From: Ascarosepion bandense
Taxonomy: Eukaryota; Mollusca; Cephalopoda; Sepiida; Sepiidae
Length of the DNA: 64,000 bases
Assembly (NCBI GenBank): GCA_037127315.1
Contig: JBBBDQ010000347.1
Span: 1,444,501-1,508,500 of the forward strand
Reading direction: 5' to 3'
Numbering within the stretch: position 1 is the stretch's first letter; every line of letters starts with the position of its first letter. The translations under genes and the position numbers were made by a program. A model generated the notes under the pieces. It did no database searches, had not been told where the DNA came from, and worked only from the letters and a program-made list of their open reading frames with translations. Positions 32,221 through 43,420 of the stretch are shown one piece after another.

Positions 32221-32266
<46 letters not shown>
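32221..32266. repeat. (CT)n microsatellite
   Basis: About 46 bp of alternating tc. Confidence 0.95.
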
Positions 32267-32268
<2 letters not shown>

Positions 32269-33295
32269 GTTTCAGAGTTATTAAAATTTGACTACATAAG
32301 TTGTTTTCGGTGGGTTTTAGTAATTTTACCGATCCGATCTAAGAGTACATCAAAATAACTCTAATGTTTGAGTAGGAGATATATGGAGACGCTTCAACAG
32401 ACAAACATGAAAAAAAAACTTTTAATAGTAAAATAAAAGATTTGCGACATCAAACTAACATAGCATCAACGGCCTTTACCTACAATTTTAATCAAATGGC
32501 TTTAGTTAAACAGTATTTCATCCACTTCCCAATACCCACACACATGGTAATTAAGATATTGAGGCATTTCTAGAGGATGCAGAAGTTTTCTTTTCAAAAA
32601 CCAAAGAGGCTTCCCAAATGACCCTTATATATGATATTGTTATGTGATGAGTGTCAAGACACAGCACTTAACTTAGTCGTGATAGTAATATTCAGTACTC
32701 AGGTAGACAAGACACTGTAATAGCACTATCTTATTTTCTCTAGGCAATTACCCAGGACTACTTATCATGAATAGATCATTTCATTCATGATAGTAAGTAG
32801 GGATGATTCTTATCACCATCCTCATCATTAGCTATACTTGAAGCAATGTATGGCAATCTAGAAGGTTTAGTTAACGAATTCAAGGTGATTCAGAAGTTCG
32901 ATTCTTGATCCTCATGAAATTAGTAAGATTTGACAGGTTGTGGTATTAGGGATGCGATTCCGCGTGGGGCTATCTTTGTGCGCTTTCCTTCTCCTTTGTT
33001 TGGGTATCAAAGCGACAGTTCGTTTATTGTCAAAGGTTTTTTTTTCTGCATATACAACTAACCATCTCTTTTTTTCAGTAGTTGAGATAGACAGTACAGA
33101 GATTCTACCGCCTCTGTCCACAGGTCTTTTACTTTTCTGTGACCAGAAATCACAGCATGGGCAGAGAGAGTGAAAGATCTTCGACTGATTATTTGACATC
33201 TTCGATCACTTGGGTCAAAACGGAAGCGAACAAACGCAGACTCTGGTGCACCCAAAATAATTTTGAAACCAGTAGGGGTTAAGGTGTTTTTTGTA
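32267..33295. other. No gene supported; overlapping frames at 32912..33306
   Basis: Three frames on both strands of 77-95 codons overlap at 32912..33306, where composition is less AT-rich. None has a motif that I recognise. Confidence 0.3.
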
Positions 33296-33755
33296 AAAAA
33301 GATCAATTTACGAACTTGGCTGATTGCAACATTTATTTAATAAATGTAAAATCCTATCAATTTTCAAGTAAACCGAGCAATTTATATCAGTTAAATGAAA
33401 TAAACTATTTTAGTAAAAAAAAGAAAGTGTTTTTGAGTCAAAAATTTAAAACAAAAGTACGGATCTTTTTTAATTTATCGTCAAAATTCAAATTAAACGT
33501 CAATATGGATTGTTTTAATTAAAAGTTGAGAGGTTTTTAAGATTTTTGATAGATATTACATCGGTCAATGTCATATATACAGAAATCAAATGAAAGAATA
33601 TCCAAAAATAAGGCATCTCTGTGTAGAAAAAACGGGAGCTAACCAAGAAAACATAAGGTCATTTTTATATTCAGCGCTCTCAGATTAGGTAAAAATGATG
33701 TTTGATGTCTCGACAACATTTAATTGTTTTTTTATTTTAGACCAGTGTAATCAAT
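33296..33755 (+). mobile_element. Second copy of the CACTGGTC TIR element, truncated
   Basis: Aligns to the reverse complement of 14640..15500: gatcaatttacgaacttggc, caatttatatcag, gaaataaactatttt, aagtgtttttgagtc, and at the far end gaccagtg, the outer TIR. The other end is missing from about 33296. Confidence 0.6.
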
Positions 33756-34029
33756 GGACTGTTGAACGGGATACTAATAAATGTGCAAAATATATTCTGG
33801 CTAGAAAACATGTTTGGCGTGACACAGTAAACCAATTCTTTTAGTAATTCATTTAATATAAAATATCCATTTTATTTCAGTGGAAAATATGAGACCGTTA
33901 AGCAATGAGGCGCAATGAGTTGTTTTCCTTGAGATTACCGTCAGTCATCCTTAAAGAAGAAAAAACGATTCTCTATAATTATGTTTCGGTTTGATGACAT
34001 TAAAATTTACAAGTTATTTCTAGCCCCTT

Positions 34030-34330
34030 TTTAACAACTGATGGTAAGTCATTTTCGAGAAGAGTTGCTTCTTTCATTTTGCCGGATTTACCAACCCTAA
34101 TTTTAAGGCAGGTGTAAATTGTTGTGTCATCAGCTCAAAAAGCGAGTTGGTAACAAATATAAAGCAATCTTCTTATCTGACAAATCGATTCTCTAACATG
34201 AAAAGCCTTCTGCACATGATGAGACCCTACTTTACAAGTTCATAGTTAAGAAAATTATCGCAAAAATATACTACGCGTCTTATTCACCAGCTTTAGTTCC
34301 ACTCTGATTATGGTTGATTTCTACGACTAA
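34030..34330 (+). pseudogene. Mariner-like transposase scrap
   Basis: After a frameshift the region near 34280 reads YSPALVP then SDYG, like the YSPDLAPSDY motif that holds the third catalytic Asp of mariner transposases. AHDETLLYKFIVKK just before fits the segment following the second Asp. Weak and decayed. Confidence 0.4.
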
Positions 34331-34580
34331 ATACCCTTAAAGTACAATAATTTGCTGATACCTTTACCTCCAGAAACACATAACTATCTTCTTATTTTAT
34401 GTGCTATGTACCTTCTGGACGTAGTCGATCATGGCTCTTTACATCTCGTTGTGTATTGTAGCTCTAATTATAATTTTACCGATTGACATCCCGGAAAAGG
34501 TGTTTTAAAAATATTTCCAGTTAAGGCAATATCATCTTATACATTGCATAGCTTCCGAAATGAGTTAATTTAAGGTGACA

Positions 34581-34890
34581 GTCAGTCAGTTAAATGCCAT
34601 ACATGAAACACGCTTGGGCAATCATGTCTCTTTCGAGATATGACTGACTGGGCAGAAGATTATCCCGCAGTAGGTTGCCATTGCTGTCTGCGGTAGATTG
34701 GCTGCCAGCCAAGGCTATAGAACCCAATCTGTCCTGCTATTTAACCCATAACTGGAGGGAAGAGACGGATTAATACCTTTCCCAAGGGTATTTGTGCGTG
34801 ATTGAATGCAATGGATTTAACTGGAATTCGAACTAGGCTCCCCGTTTCTCCTTTCGAGCCGATATCCACTGCACCACAACGCACAAATGT
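34581..34890 (-). mobile_element. SINE-1 copy, full length
   Basis: Best-preserved SINE-1. On minus: gtgcgttgtggtgcagtgg head, tagttcgaattccagtt B box region, ccctccagttatgggttaaa, gccagccaatctacc core, and the tail with both halves of the palindrome (gtcagtcagttaaatgcc and gactgactgggcag on plus). Confidence 0.9.
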
Positions 34891-35351
34891 GACAGTAGCT
34901 AATCATGAATAGAACAATGCCGATGGAGAAAAAGAGAGAGCGAGAGAAAGAAAAATATGTGTGCTAGTTATTTCAGTAGTATTATCACTTACGAGCAGTG
35001 TTCATTTAGGAATGAACAAACATGGCTCTCCACAACTTTCTTTTCTTTTAGCAACCCTCAAAAGTTTTATTTTTTAGCAGTCTTCCTTCTTCCTGCTCTA
35101 CAATACATTCACACAAATTAGTATATAACTTGAGAAATGTTTCAGACTACCTCTGTTTCTGTCAGTACGTACTTTGAGTATTAAATATTTTAAGCCGTTC
35201 TTTCTCATAATTTCATCAAATAAATTGTTCGACTTTCTTTCTATATGATTGTCGTTCCAGCTACCTCTTTCCTTAGAATGTCTTTAGTGGCGGACCTGTA
35301 CGACATTACCACAACCTGTAAATATGTTGATTATCATTTGTTTTACTTTTT
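34891..35351. other. No feature recognised
   Basis: No gene or repeat recognised. Confidence 0.35.
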
Positions 35352-35890
35352 TAAGTGCAATGGTGAGTAGGGTGGACGGAGAAAAATGCATAAGAGATAG
35401 GATGTAAGTTAGTGAAACAGGAGGTAATTATTGATTTTACATTTGAATTCTTGAAGATTGTAGCTGTCGGGAAATTCATAAATAGTGGGTACCAGTGAGC
35501 TAAGTTCATCGGAGCAAAAGCCGTGAAAGTATTTGTAGAAGAGAGACAGGGAAGCCACATTGCGTCGGTGAGAAAGCAATTGTATCCTAGCTGCCAAGTC
35601 TGGATCGATCACATTAGTGATTCTCTGTTTGATTTTGTCAAGGGCACCTAGGTGGATAGCAGGAGCACCCGACCAGATATGGCAGCAATATTCAATGCAA
35701 GGGTGGATGGTAGATTTGTATATGTGCAGGATTGTTTTGGACGGGAAAAACTTCCTGGCCCTACATAGAGAACCGACTTTCTTAGCAGCGGATTTAGCTA
35801 TTGATGAGAGTTAATCCGAGGAGACGCAGTGTTTTACTTTCAGGGAGAGAAACCTGATCAATATTAATAGGCGGAGGGAACGATCATTTA
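35352..35890 (-). pseudogene. LINE-J fragment with internal deletion
   Basis: On minus: decayed LRLLGLT-equivalent region, KSIHP-like sequence, AAISGAPAIHLG region, DPDLAARIQLLSHR, ASLSLFYKYFHGFC. It then jumps near 35478 from the STLVPTIYEF segment to the last FPTATI part and the 3' UTR start. Terminal box absent. Confidence 0.75.
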
Positions 35891-35892
35891 TT

Positions 35893-36455
35893 TAGACCCT
35901 AAACTTTCCGATTTTCAAAACTAATTTGGAAAAACTTCATTCTTTAAGATTCTTAGGCGGTGCTCGGGTTCTCATACAACCTTATAGTAAATCAATCCTC
36001 CATTTTGGAAAGACTCGCGTTGGGGTTGTATTGATGTTGCTGAGATCATGTATAGAGAAGCTTACAATTTTAATTTTAATTGTCCCTACTTCATAGCAAT
36101 GAAGAATAAGTTATTTGAAACATTTTAAAAACAGTTTTGGACGATTTTCTTTAAAATAATTCCTGCTGTAAAAAAATTTGGAATGAAAAATATGACATGT
36201 AAAACATAAAAAAAAATCTGAGAGAAAATACCTATTCTAAAAAAATTTAATAAAAACATATTTCCGGACCGAGTTTTTTCATTAATTTCCTACAAGTTTT
36301 AGGGAAAAAAAGAAAAAAGTGCAACAACTCGATGCGAGTGTCTCCAAAATGGAGGATCGATTCACTATAACGTTGTATGAGAAATAGAGCACCCCCTAAA
36401 AATTATTAAATATTGAATTTTTTCCATTTTTTTGGGGGGGAAAATCGAAAACTTT
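35893..36455. mobile_element. Large inverted-repeat element (MITE-like)
   Basis: Two arms of about 130 bp face each other. Left about 35901..36025 contains ggtgctcgggttctcatac, ttatagtaaatcaatcctcc and attttggaaagactcgcg. Right about 36325..36455 carries the inverse (cgcgag-like gcgagtgtctccaaaatgg, aggatcgattcactataa, gtatgagaaatagagcac). Internal about 300 bp is AT-rich with no transposase frame. Exact outer ends and target duplication are unclear. Confidence 0.65.
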
Positions 36456-36699
36456 ATATACTACTCGAGAAGAATATACAGACAAATGTTTAATAAAATG
36501 ATAATCAACAAATTTACAGGTCGTTGTTAAGTCGAACAGTTCCCTCTTTTTAGTTTCTCACAGTATTATTTTGCAGAATCATATTTCCAAAGCTTTAGAC
36601 CTATTCTTCATATTTGGCTAACATTTCACTCCAAGAAAGTCAATAAAATCACTAAAACGTATAAGATTATTAAGTTGGGGTGAATATAAAAAAATTATA

Positions 36700-36905
36700 A
36701 AGAAGAAGAGCAATAAAATAACAGGAATTTATGAGAGCAAAATTTAACAATTGACATTGCATGTGAATTTTTGAAGATCAAAGCCAATAGGGAAGCAAGA
36801 ACCAGAAACGTGTTCCACAAGCGATAAGTACTAGAAAAGAAATTTAGCATAGAAATTTTAATCATATCTAGCAATTTCAACTGTAAGATTATAAGACCTA
36901 AGATA
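36700..36905 (-). pseudogene. LINE-J fragment, decayed
   Basis: On minus it matches the tail of the ORF: TVEIARYD-like, FFSSTYRLWNTFLV, then the AL-FKNSHAMSIVK segment equivalent to YNLQEFKCKVN. About 200 bp. Confidence 0.6.
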
Positions 36906-37011
36906 TCTTGTGATGTTTGTTTTTAATCATGTATCATTAAATGACAGTTAATTGGAACTTATTTTTAAGCGTTCCACACAAAAAAGGCAATAGTTTTTTC
37001 TATGTAACTTG

Positions 37012-37290
37012 TTCTTTCATGATGTAGGCGATCATGGCATTTCACGCCTCCCTATCTTTGATGGTTCTTAACAAGCTTTCTCCTGAACCCCCGTTCTGCC
37101 AGCCACCCGCTCATGCCAGTTAATAACGTTACACGTTGTTTTCTCCTGTCTTTCCTTCACTCTATCTGGCCTGTTAGTATCAGGTTCTCCAAGCCCGCCT
37201 TCCTCATTGCATGACCCTAGACCGTTAGCTGTCTCTTCCTGATGCTCAGTATTAATTTCATTTTTATTTCCATCCTTTCCAAAACTTGAT
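37012..37290 (-). pseudogene. RTE-like LINE 3' end
   Basis: On minus: QDQVLERMEIKMKLI, IRKRQ-like, ENLILTG-like and the RDREA-NAMIAYI end, with the (GAA)n tail missing. It abuts an oppositely oriented RT piece at 37290. Confidence 0.7.
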
Positions 37291-37400
37291 CTTGATGAAT
37301 AGAGCGAAAAGTAGAATCAGTCCAGAGATAGGATATGGATAGTTGCGGTTATATTAGGAGACACAAGCTGTTACTCTATATGATCCATCTTACTCGAAAT
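37290..37400 (+). pseudogene. RTE-like LINE, inverted RT piece
   Basis: Plus-strand MNRAKSRISPEIGYG matches the RSRIRPEIG segment seen at 12690 and 52230. Its orientation relative to the neighbouring 3' piece is what twin priming produces. Confidence 0.55.
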
Positions 37401-37854
37401 AGTTAGATATTATCTATTGTTTGGGATCTGTGCAGTTCAATTCTTCAAATGTAGTCAGATACATTCTGCCGTTATCCACATGCAACATCATACTGCTAAT
37501 ATCTTCATGATTGCCTTGAGAAGAGTAGATTGTAAATTTTATTAGTAGTTCTGTCGATGGTGAGTGTAGGGCAGTCATCTGGTAACATGTCGCTATTTAC
37601 AAGCACATCTGCGGCTCGCACAAATGTTACTAATGATTAATGACCAAATTAATATTGGATTTATATGACCAAAATGATATTAGAGTTTTTATAATTTAAA
37701 AATTACAGTATCTAACAAAATAAATAATTATTGTAAAATTTGATTTATTTAAATAGATAACCAAAAATATTTTCTTTTGCTGCATAATTTTATTTAGAAT
37801 AATTTGAATATTATCGACAAATGTTAAGTTAGTAAGGTACTAAGATATTATTTT
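37401..37854. other. No feature recognised
   Basis: AT-rich; nothing recognised. Confidence 0.35.
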
Positions 37855-38500
37855 AAAGTGTAGGGTGCGTCGACTATGTCTGCTACAAGGCCACTTTCAA
37901 ACATAACCGGCAATTCATGCATTTAAAGATATCTTCAGATTGTTGAAAAATAAGTGTATTTTTGTTCGCTGTTAATGCATTTAAATAGTTGTGAGAAGAT
38001 GTAAATTGAGAAAAATGCATGCAGTTTTGTAGTTAAAATTGTTAAAAGAGAATTGTAAGTATTTAAAATCTCCACAGAAGTTTAGATTTCATGGTTTGAT
38101 AGTAGCAAGTAGCTAAGTGTCCCTGGCGTGTAATGATAATAGTAACAGTTTGTAAATGTTTTATGTTTTAAATAGTAAAGCATCTCATGTTGCCGGCTCT
38201 AGCAAGTATTTTCGCTTCTTGGTGTGAAAAAAACGTTTGACTGACGTCATATATGAATTTTCGATTTGCTATCCTATAAGGAGGCAGAATTTTGCTTTTC
38301 ACACTGACATGTGAAATTTTTCTTTGGTCTGAGTTTTTCTAAAATGTTTTAGTCCTTTGAATCCGATTTTGAGGGTGTGCAATTTTATTTTGGGTTTTTC
38401 TAAAATGCTTCTAGTAGTTTGGATCCGATTTTGCGGATGTGCAATTTTATTTTGTGTGTTTTAGTTAGTTGATGGATAATATATGATTTGTATCTTATGA
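37855..38500 (+). mobile_element. Probable gypsy LTR/leader, copy 1
   Basis: Matches 47685..48560 in order: caaacataaccg, atagtagcaagtag..aagtgtcc, ttttcacactgac, ttggtctgagttttt, gcggatgtgcaattttattt, gtgtgttttagtta. The 48-kb copy lies directly upstream of a gypsy pol gene, so this is probably LTR or leader. It contains a short internal duplication of the tctaaaatgNttNtagt..gtgcaatttt segment. No pol follows here. Confidence 0.5.
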
Positions 38501-38577
38501 AAGATTGTAGTAAATATTTCTATTGCTATTGCTGAGAATGTAATCTTTATTAGGGTCTTTGGCTGAATTTTATATTT

Positions 38578-39258
38578 ATGATGAACGAACAGAATACTAC
38601 AACAAACAAGGTCATCTTTGTGAGAATTGAGCAGATTCTGTATGAGTACACTTTTGATTTGAGTAAACGTGTATGTTTATCTACTGATGGTACTTCGAAT
38701 ATGGTTAGCAAAAAGAATGTTGTTTTTACTAAGATACAAAGAAAACTAGAAAAATTGCATCCAGATTTATCATTTGCACATGTTATATTTTAAACTTTAT
38801 TATGCATCAGCAGCATTAGTATTCATTTCGTATTCAATTCATAGTATTCATTCATCCAGATTTATCATTTGCACATGTTGTATTTTACACTTTATTATGC
38901 ATCAGCAGCATTAGTATTCATTTCGTATTCAATTCATAGTATTCATTCATCCAGATTTATCATTTGCACATGTTGTATTTTACACTTTATTATGCATCAG
39001 CAGCATTAGTATTCATTTCGTATTCAATTCATAGTATACATTCATCCAGATTTATCATTTGCACATGTTATATTTTAAACTTTATTATGCATCAGCAGCA
39101 TTAGTATTCAAATATTTAAAAATTGAACCCTGTGTTTACCTTGGCCATAAAGACAGAAAACGTCAATTTAGTAAGTTGTTGGAAGATGGGCATAATCAAT
39201 TCATCAATGATCCGTTCTCTACAGAAGTCCGAAAATTGTGTCTGGAGGTGTCGTGAAA
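38578..39258 (+). pseudogene. hAT/ZBED-type transposase remnant with internal tandem copies
   Basis: The frame at 38578 has FDLSKRVCLSTDGTSNM, like the W/S-K-V-CTDGA-AM segment of hAT-derived ZBED5/GTF2IRD2-type transposases, then SFAHVIF. After the tandem block the frame 39059..39256 resumes with RQFSKLLEDGHNQ and PFSTEVRKL, matching the RQF..LLE and HTEVRWLS motif; the W of EVRWL is K here. The two halves are separated by inserted copies of their own joining segment. BED and dimerisation domains are absent. Not functional. Confidence 0.6.
38761..39108. repeat. 95-bp tandem repeat, about 3.7 copies
   Basis: ccagatttatcatttgcaca starts at 38761, 38856, 38951 and 39046, exactly 95 bp apart. 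Copies differ by very few bases. The fourth breaks off after agcagcattagtattca and rejoins transposase sequence. Confidence 0.95.
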
Positions 39259-39663
39259 GGAAAGATACGGAAGAAGAAACACGTTGTCGAAAGTTCTCTG
39301 GAGAACATGGGTGATAATATTGCAGAAAAATATGAATGAAGCTTTAATAATCTGAAAGAAATGTTATTACTTAATCATGGTTATATGTTTAATGACAATA
39401 TGCATAAAATAAATTTCAATGATTTGAAATGCCCTTTTTACAAACCGACAGAACCTCTTGCACCGACCTGATGTATTCCAGAGAAAATAATTTCCTGTCC
39501 TTGTAGATAAGCTATATAAAGTCTGACATACGTTAGAATTTATTTCTGACATACTTTAGAATTTATTTCTGAAATAAAAATAAACAGCAGTATAGGTTAG
39601 CACATCTTCATATATACGATTTCATCATTGTTTTTAAGAGGTCTTATATAACACACCCAACCA
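39259..39663. other. No feature recognised
   Basis: Nothing recognised, apart from a short direct repeat tctgacatac(g/t)ttagaattta near 39521..39565. Confidence 0.35.
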
Positions 39664-39725
39664 GTTATAGCAACACTACTGAATAGACGGACGAATGGTA
39701 GATTTATAAATAAACTTGCTATTTA
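39664..39725 (-). mobile_element. LINE-J scrap
   Basis: gtagatttataaat and cggacgaatgg match the IYKSTIRPC segment of LINE-J. About 60 bp. Confidence 0.5.
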
Positions 39726-40493
39726 GTTTCATTTCACTTTCTTGGCAGATGTTCTATTATCAAAATGTAGGATATTTATAACAAAAATATTAAAAACACA
39801 AAGAAAATCAAACAAAATGAACTCAAGTAGAGTATATATCAAAAGTATATTCTAAAATAAATATATAAACGAAAATTACAAATTTCAACATCCACTCGCC
39901 GCCATGCACATTTGTAATCACATCAACGTGAAGACAAAACAGAAAAAGTAAAACATAATGCACAGATGTATAAAAACTGTAGATGAAAACAAATACATCA
40001 GATTTGGTGTTTATTAGAAATAATTCTAAAAACTAGTAACTAACTTATTAAAAATAATATATCCTGCAAATACATTCCTACAAATGAATCTAGTTCTGCG
40101 CATGAATATATTGCCTACTCGGAGAATGTTTTTTCATGAACTTAAAAAAAATGTCTTATATAGGATATATAACAACACTCATACACGAAGGCTCACCTGC
40201 TAAATAACGAAAATTAGTACCGTCAGTCAACAGATAAATAATCAGCATAATGATCGTAGTGTGTTCTTTTTTCAAAATACCCCTTTTGTTCATATAATTC
40301 TTTTTTGAATCCTTTGAGGTTTAGCTTATATATTCATTGTCTAAGGATTGTTACTCACAACAATGCGAAAATACTAGCAAAATGTAAAAACAGACTGATG
40401 AACCTTGAAGCAATACCATGAAATAAAATGAGAGCAAATAAATATACACATATATAACTACATAAGTATAAGTGTCCGCATCCTTCAACGCAT

Positions 40494-40496
<3 letters not shown>
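39726..40496. other. No feature recognised
   Basis: AT-rich. Confidence 0.35.
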
Positions 40497-40554
<58 letters not shown>

Positions 40555-40667
40555 CAAACCTCGTTTAAGACGCAACACTCTTTCCCTACGTCGCAACACT
40601 GTCAAGTTCTACGAAAAACGGATTAATCGTCGACCATTGGAACCAATCTACACAGAATGTTCGATGT

Positions 40668-40719
<52 letters not shown>

Positions 40720-40886
40720 GAATAATGTGGCGATAAAGGGCTATTTCTATCTTGATATTGACCACTTTATCACTGAAAAACTTGTTTGTCAAAATTGCTT
40801 TTCTACCACCAAACCACTGGAAAAGAGCAATCTTGGAAATAAGAAATATATATATATATATATATATATATATGGGAGGTGTGTAT

Positions 40887-40937
<51 letters not shown>
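40497..40937. repeat. Microsatellite cluster
   Basis: (CA)n at 40497..40552, (TA)n at 40669..40716 and 40847..40872, (GT)n at 40889..40937. The CA and GT tracts are inverted relative to one another. Unique-looking sequence of 120-130 bp lies between. Confidence 0.95.
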
Positions 40938-40944
<7 letters not shown>

Positions 40945-41488
40945 AAGTATTTAAAGTTAATTCACACTATCACCTTTTTGAATTTTGCGAAATTACATCT
41001 ATTCTATATGAGGCGTGATTGTAAAAGTGAATTTAATTTTGGTAACCATAATTTGTGATTTTAATTTTAACCTCTATTTCAAATAGTTCAGTATTACGTA
41101 TGAAAATCTTCAGAAAAATAATTTAAGTGTATTAAGGGAAAACAGTTATCTAAAAATACATTCAATTTTACAATTAAATTTCCTGAAGTGAGATTCAATT
41201 TTGAGAAATCTAAAGACATGATTAGTATTTATTTCGATAACTATAAATTCAAAGTCTGCTTGATTTAAAGAAATACACTACTAGTCGACTGTTTATTGAA
41301 GCAAAAATATTTGTTATACATATTCCATTTTTCAGAGTCGTATATTTCAGATATGATATATAATTTAGAACAGCTAAACTTTTATCAAAATGCTTTATTG
41401 CAAATATCATTTTATCTTAGGTCATTTTCACAATGCTGGTTGCGGTTAACAATCAGACTATAATGATAATACTCAAGGAATTGGGACA

Positions 41489-41490
<2 letters not shown>
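40938..41490. other. No feature recognised
   Basis: AT-rich. Confidence 0.35.

Positions 41491-41547
<57 letters not shown>
41491..41547. repeat. (TA)n microsatellite
   Basis: Pure TA run. Confidence 0.95.
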
Positions 41548-41549
<2 letters not shown>

Positions 41550-41659
41550 AAAATTAAGTTAGTATCTTTTGAATAGGTTTCTAAAGAAAATTAATAAAGT
41601 AAAAGATGTTCGATTAAAACAATTCTACTAATTTGTTCTTTACTTATAATAATGTTGTG

Positions 41660-41945
41660 GTGAAATTTCTTCGTCACGTTTTTGTGGCTTCTTTGGGCCT
41701 GGAGAAAAGACAATGAAACAAGAAGGTTGATTCAAAGAGTGTATTCGAATAAAAAAAAACATGTACAAGGTAAATGTTAGTAGTTAGCAAATAGTGTAAG
41801 TCTGAACGGTATATTTTAGCTGCGCCACGACTGTCTTAACAACTGCCTCACAGCTGCGTCCCCGGAAGTCACGCAAGTTAGTATTATACTTACGGGGGAA
41901 GAGTACATTCCATTGTAAAGGGCACCATAACAAATATCATCTTGT
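41660..41945 (+). repeat. Family Y dispersed repeat, copy 2
   Basis: Same order of motifs as 14345..14600: tttgtggcttctttgggcc, gagtgtattcgaataa, gccacgactgtc, cctcacag, caagttagtatt, gtaaagggcaccataacaa. On the opposite strand it contains aaagaagccacaaaaacg, which could belong to an LTR/PBS junction. Unproven. Confidence 0.5.
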
Positions 41946-42120
41946 CGGATTTCAATGTATATATATTCAACTCACTTATAAACATATACACGCACACTTG
42001 TGTAAGTGGTAAACAATAAATGATAAATGGGCAAAATCTAAAAGACACTCAACTAACTCTAAATAATAAAACTCTATTAGCTTTCCTAATCAAAGTGATT
42101 AGAACATATATATATATATA

Positions 42121-42310
42121 TAATGAATTATTTTGAACGTTATTTTTACCGATACTCGTATTTAAGTAGATATTCTCTTTTTAATTAAACAGTATTTTAT
42201 ATTTATATCTACCGGCCTGGTTATTTCAATATAAAATACTGTTTAATTAAAAACAGAATATCTACTTAAATACGTGTATCGGTAAAAATAATGTTCAAAA
42301 TAATTCATTA
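42121..42310. repeat. Family X palindrome (83-bp arms, 24-bp spacer)
   Basis: Arms 42121..42203 and 42228..42310 are inverted copies with three mismatches by eye. Each arm is a family X copy (compare 19140..19262). The right side continues gtcggttgcttat as in the single copy and reaches (TA)n at 42366. Could extrude as a long hairpin. Confidence 0.9.
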
Positions 42311-42380
42311 CAAATTGTCGGTTGCTTATAACCAAGTTTCGTTAAAATTCGTTAATTTCCGTAACATATATATATATATA

Positions 42381-42978
42381 GTACTGTGCAAAAATATTAG
42401 AACAAGTACTACTTTATCTTTTATGAGGCATCAAAATAAAGTTGAAAATCACCCCTGTCCTAATACGTTTTGCGCACTACGAATATAATTTAACTGAAAT
42501 TAAAATACAGGGTGAAAAGCCAACATAATTGCTAATAAATATCGATTATTTAAAACTAGGTGTAAAAGGAATGCATTAAAAAGAAGTTACATTTATTTTT
42601 CCTATTTTCTATGAAACAAGTTATTTTGAAACTACTCATTATTCTATTATCCTTGAATGTGAATGACTTTTTTCTTATTCCCCCCTCTCGAATTGATAAA
42701 TATAATTTTATTTCGCAAGACACATTTCGGGAACAAATACAAGCTGCTTGGTAGGAGATACCATTAGATGCATTGAAGAAGCTTGCGATGTCAATGCCTA
42801 ACAGAATGAAGGATATGATCAAAGCAAAAGGCTAATATACTAAATATTAAATTTATTTTGTAACAAGTATTTTTTCTTGTTAAAGCATTTTGTTGACTAA
42901 ATCAAATAAAATTACTTTAAATAGTTTATTTTCTGCCTCATAAAAGATAAAATATTTCTTGACCTAATACTTTTGCAC

Positions 42979-42983
<5 letters not shown>
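42381..42983 (+). mobile_element. Tc1-like element, internally deleted, 603 bp
   Basis: Long terminal inverted repeats start gtactgtgcaaaaatatta on the left and, reverse-complemented, gtactgtgcaaaagtatta on the right. Both continue with tttatcttttatgaggca; arms at least 60 bp. TA lies just inside each outer g, as expected for TA-targeting elements. Near the right end (42733..42846) the plus strand reads EQIQAAW, stop, EIPLDALKKLAMSMPNRM and later YTKY, the C-terminus of a Tc1-type transposase. The catalytic DDE region has been deleted. Confidence 0.85.

Positions 42984-43034
<51 letters not shown>
42984..43034. repeat. (TA)n microsatellite
   Basis: TA run immediately right of the Tc1-like element. 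A shorter run at 42366..42380 lies on its left, so the element sits inside a TA tract. Confidence 0.95.
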
Positions 43035-43036
<2 letters not shown>

Positions 43037-43194
43037 CAAAGTGCGATATGTGAATTTTCGCCAAACTTTAATTTTTAATTTCTCGCATACAGTTTGCTTG
43101 TTTTGATTTTTTCAACCTCATTGTGTGGTTCGGTCAGTTTGACTCAGTCTATAGGAAGAAGATCACCATGACTCATTTCAATTAGTCAGAAATG

Positions 43195-43420
43195 TGGAAA
43201 CGACATGGTTGCGTACTGTTTATGAGAGAGTTGGATGAGTCTATTGGTAATTACAAAATGCGGCAACTCAGAAATCTTACTCTGACGGTAATAACCAAAA
43301 AGAACTCCCAAATTTATTGGTGATACACAAGCCATGCTTGATAATGATCCCCCCAAGTCAGTCAGGACTATACCCATGGACACATCACTTCATATATCTG
43401 GTAATATAACTCTCCAAAAC
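43195..43420 (+). pseudogene. Transposase N-terminal remnant, mariner-like
   Basis: WLRTVYERVG, then a shifted RQLRNLTL region, then KFIGDTQAMLDNDPPKSVRT. This order resembles the helix-turn-helix linker and N-terminal part of mariner-family transposases. No catalytic motif is present. Confidence 0.4.

Noticed and set aside
32221..32266. (CT)n as GAGA-type regulatory element
   Set aside because: A pure microsatellite with no promoter or gene nearby.
35954..36398. TA target duplication for the 36-kb inverted-repeat element
   Set aside because: TA occurs at both proposed ends, but inverted similarity continues outward past them, so they are not the true ends.
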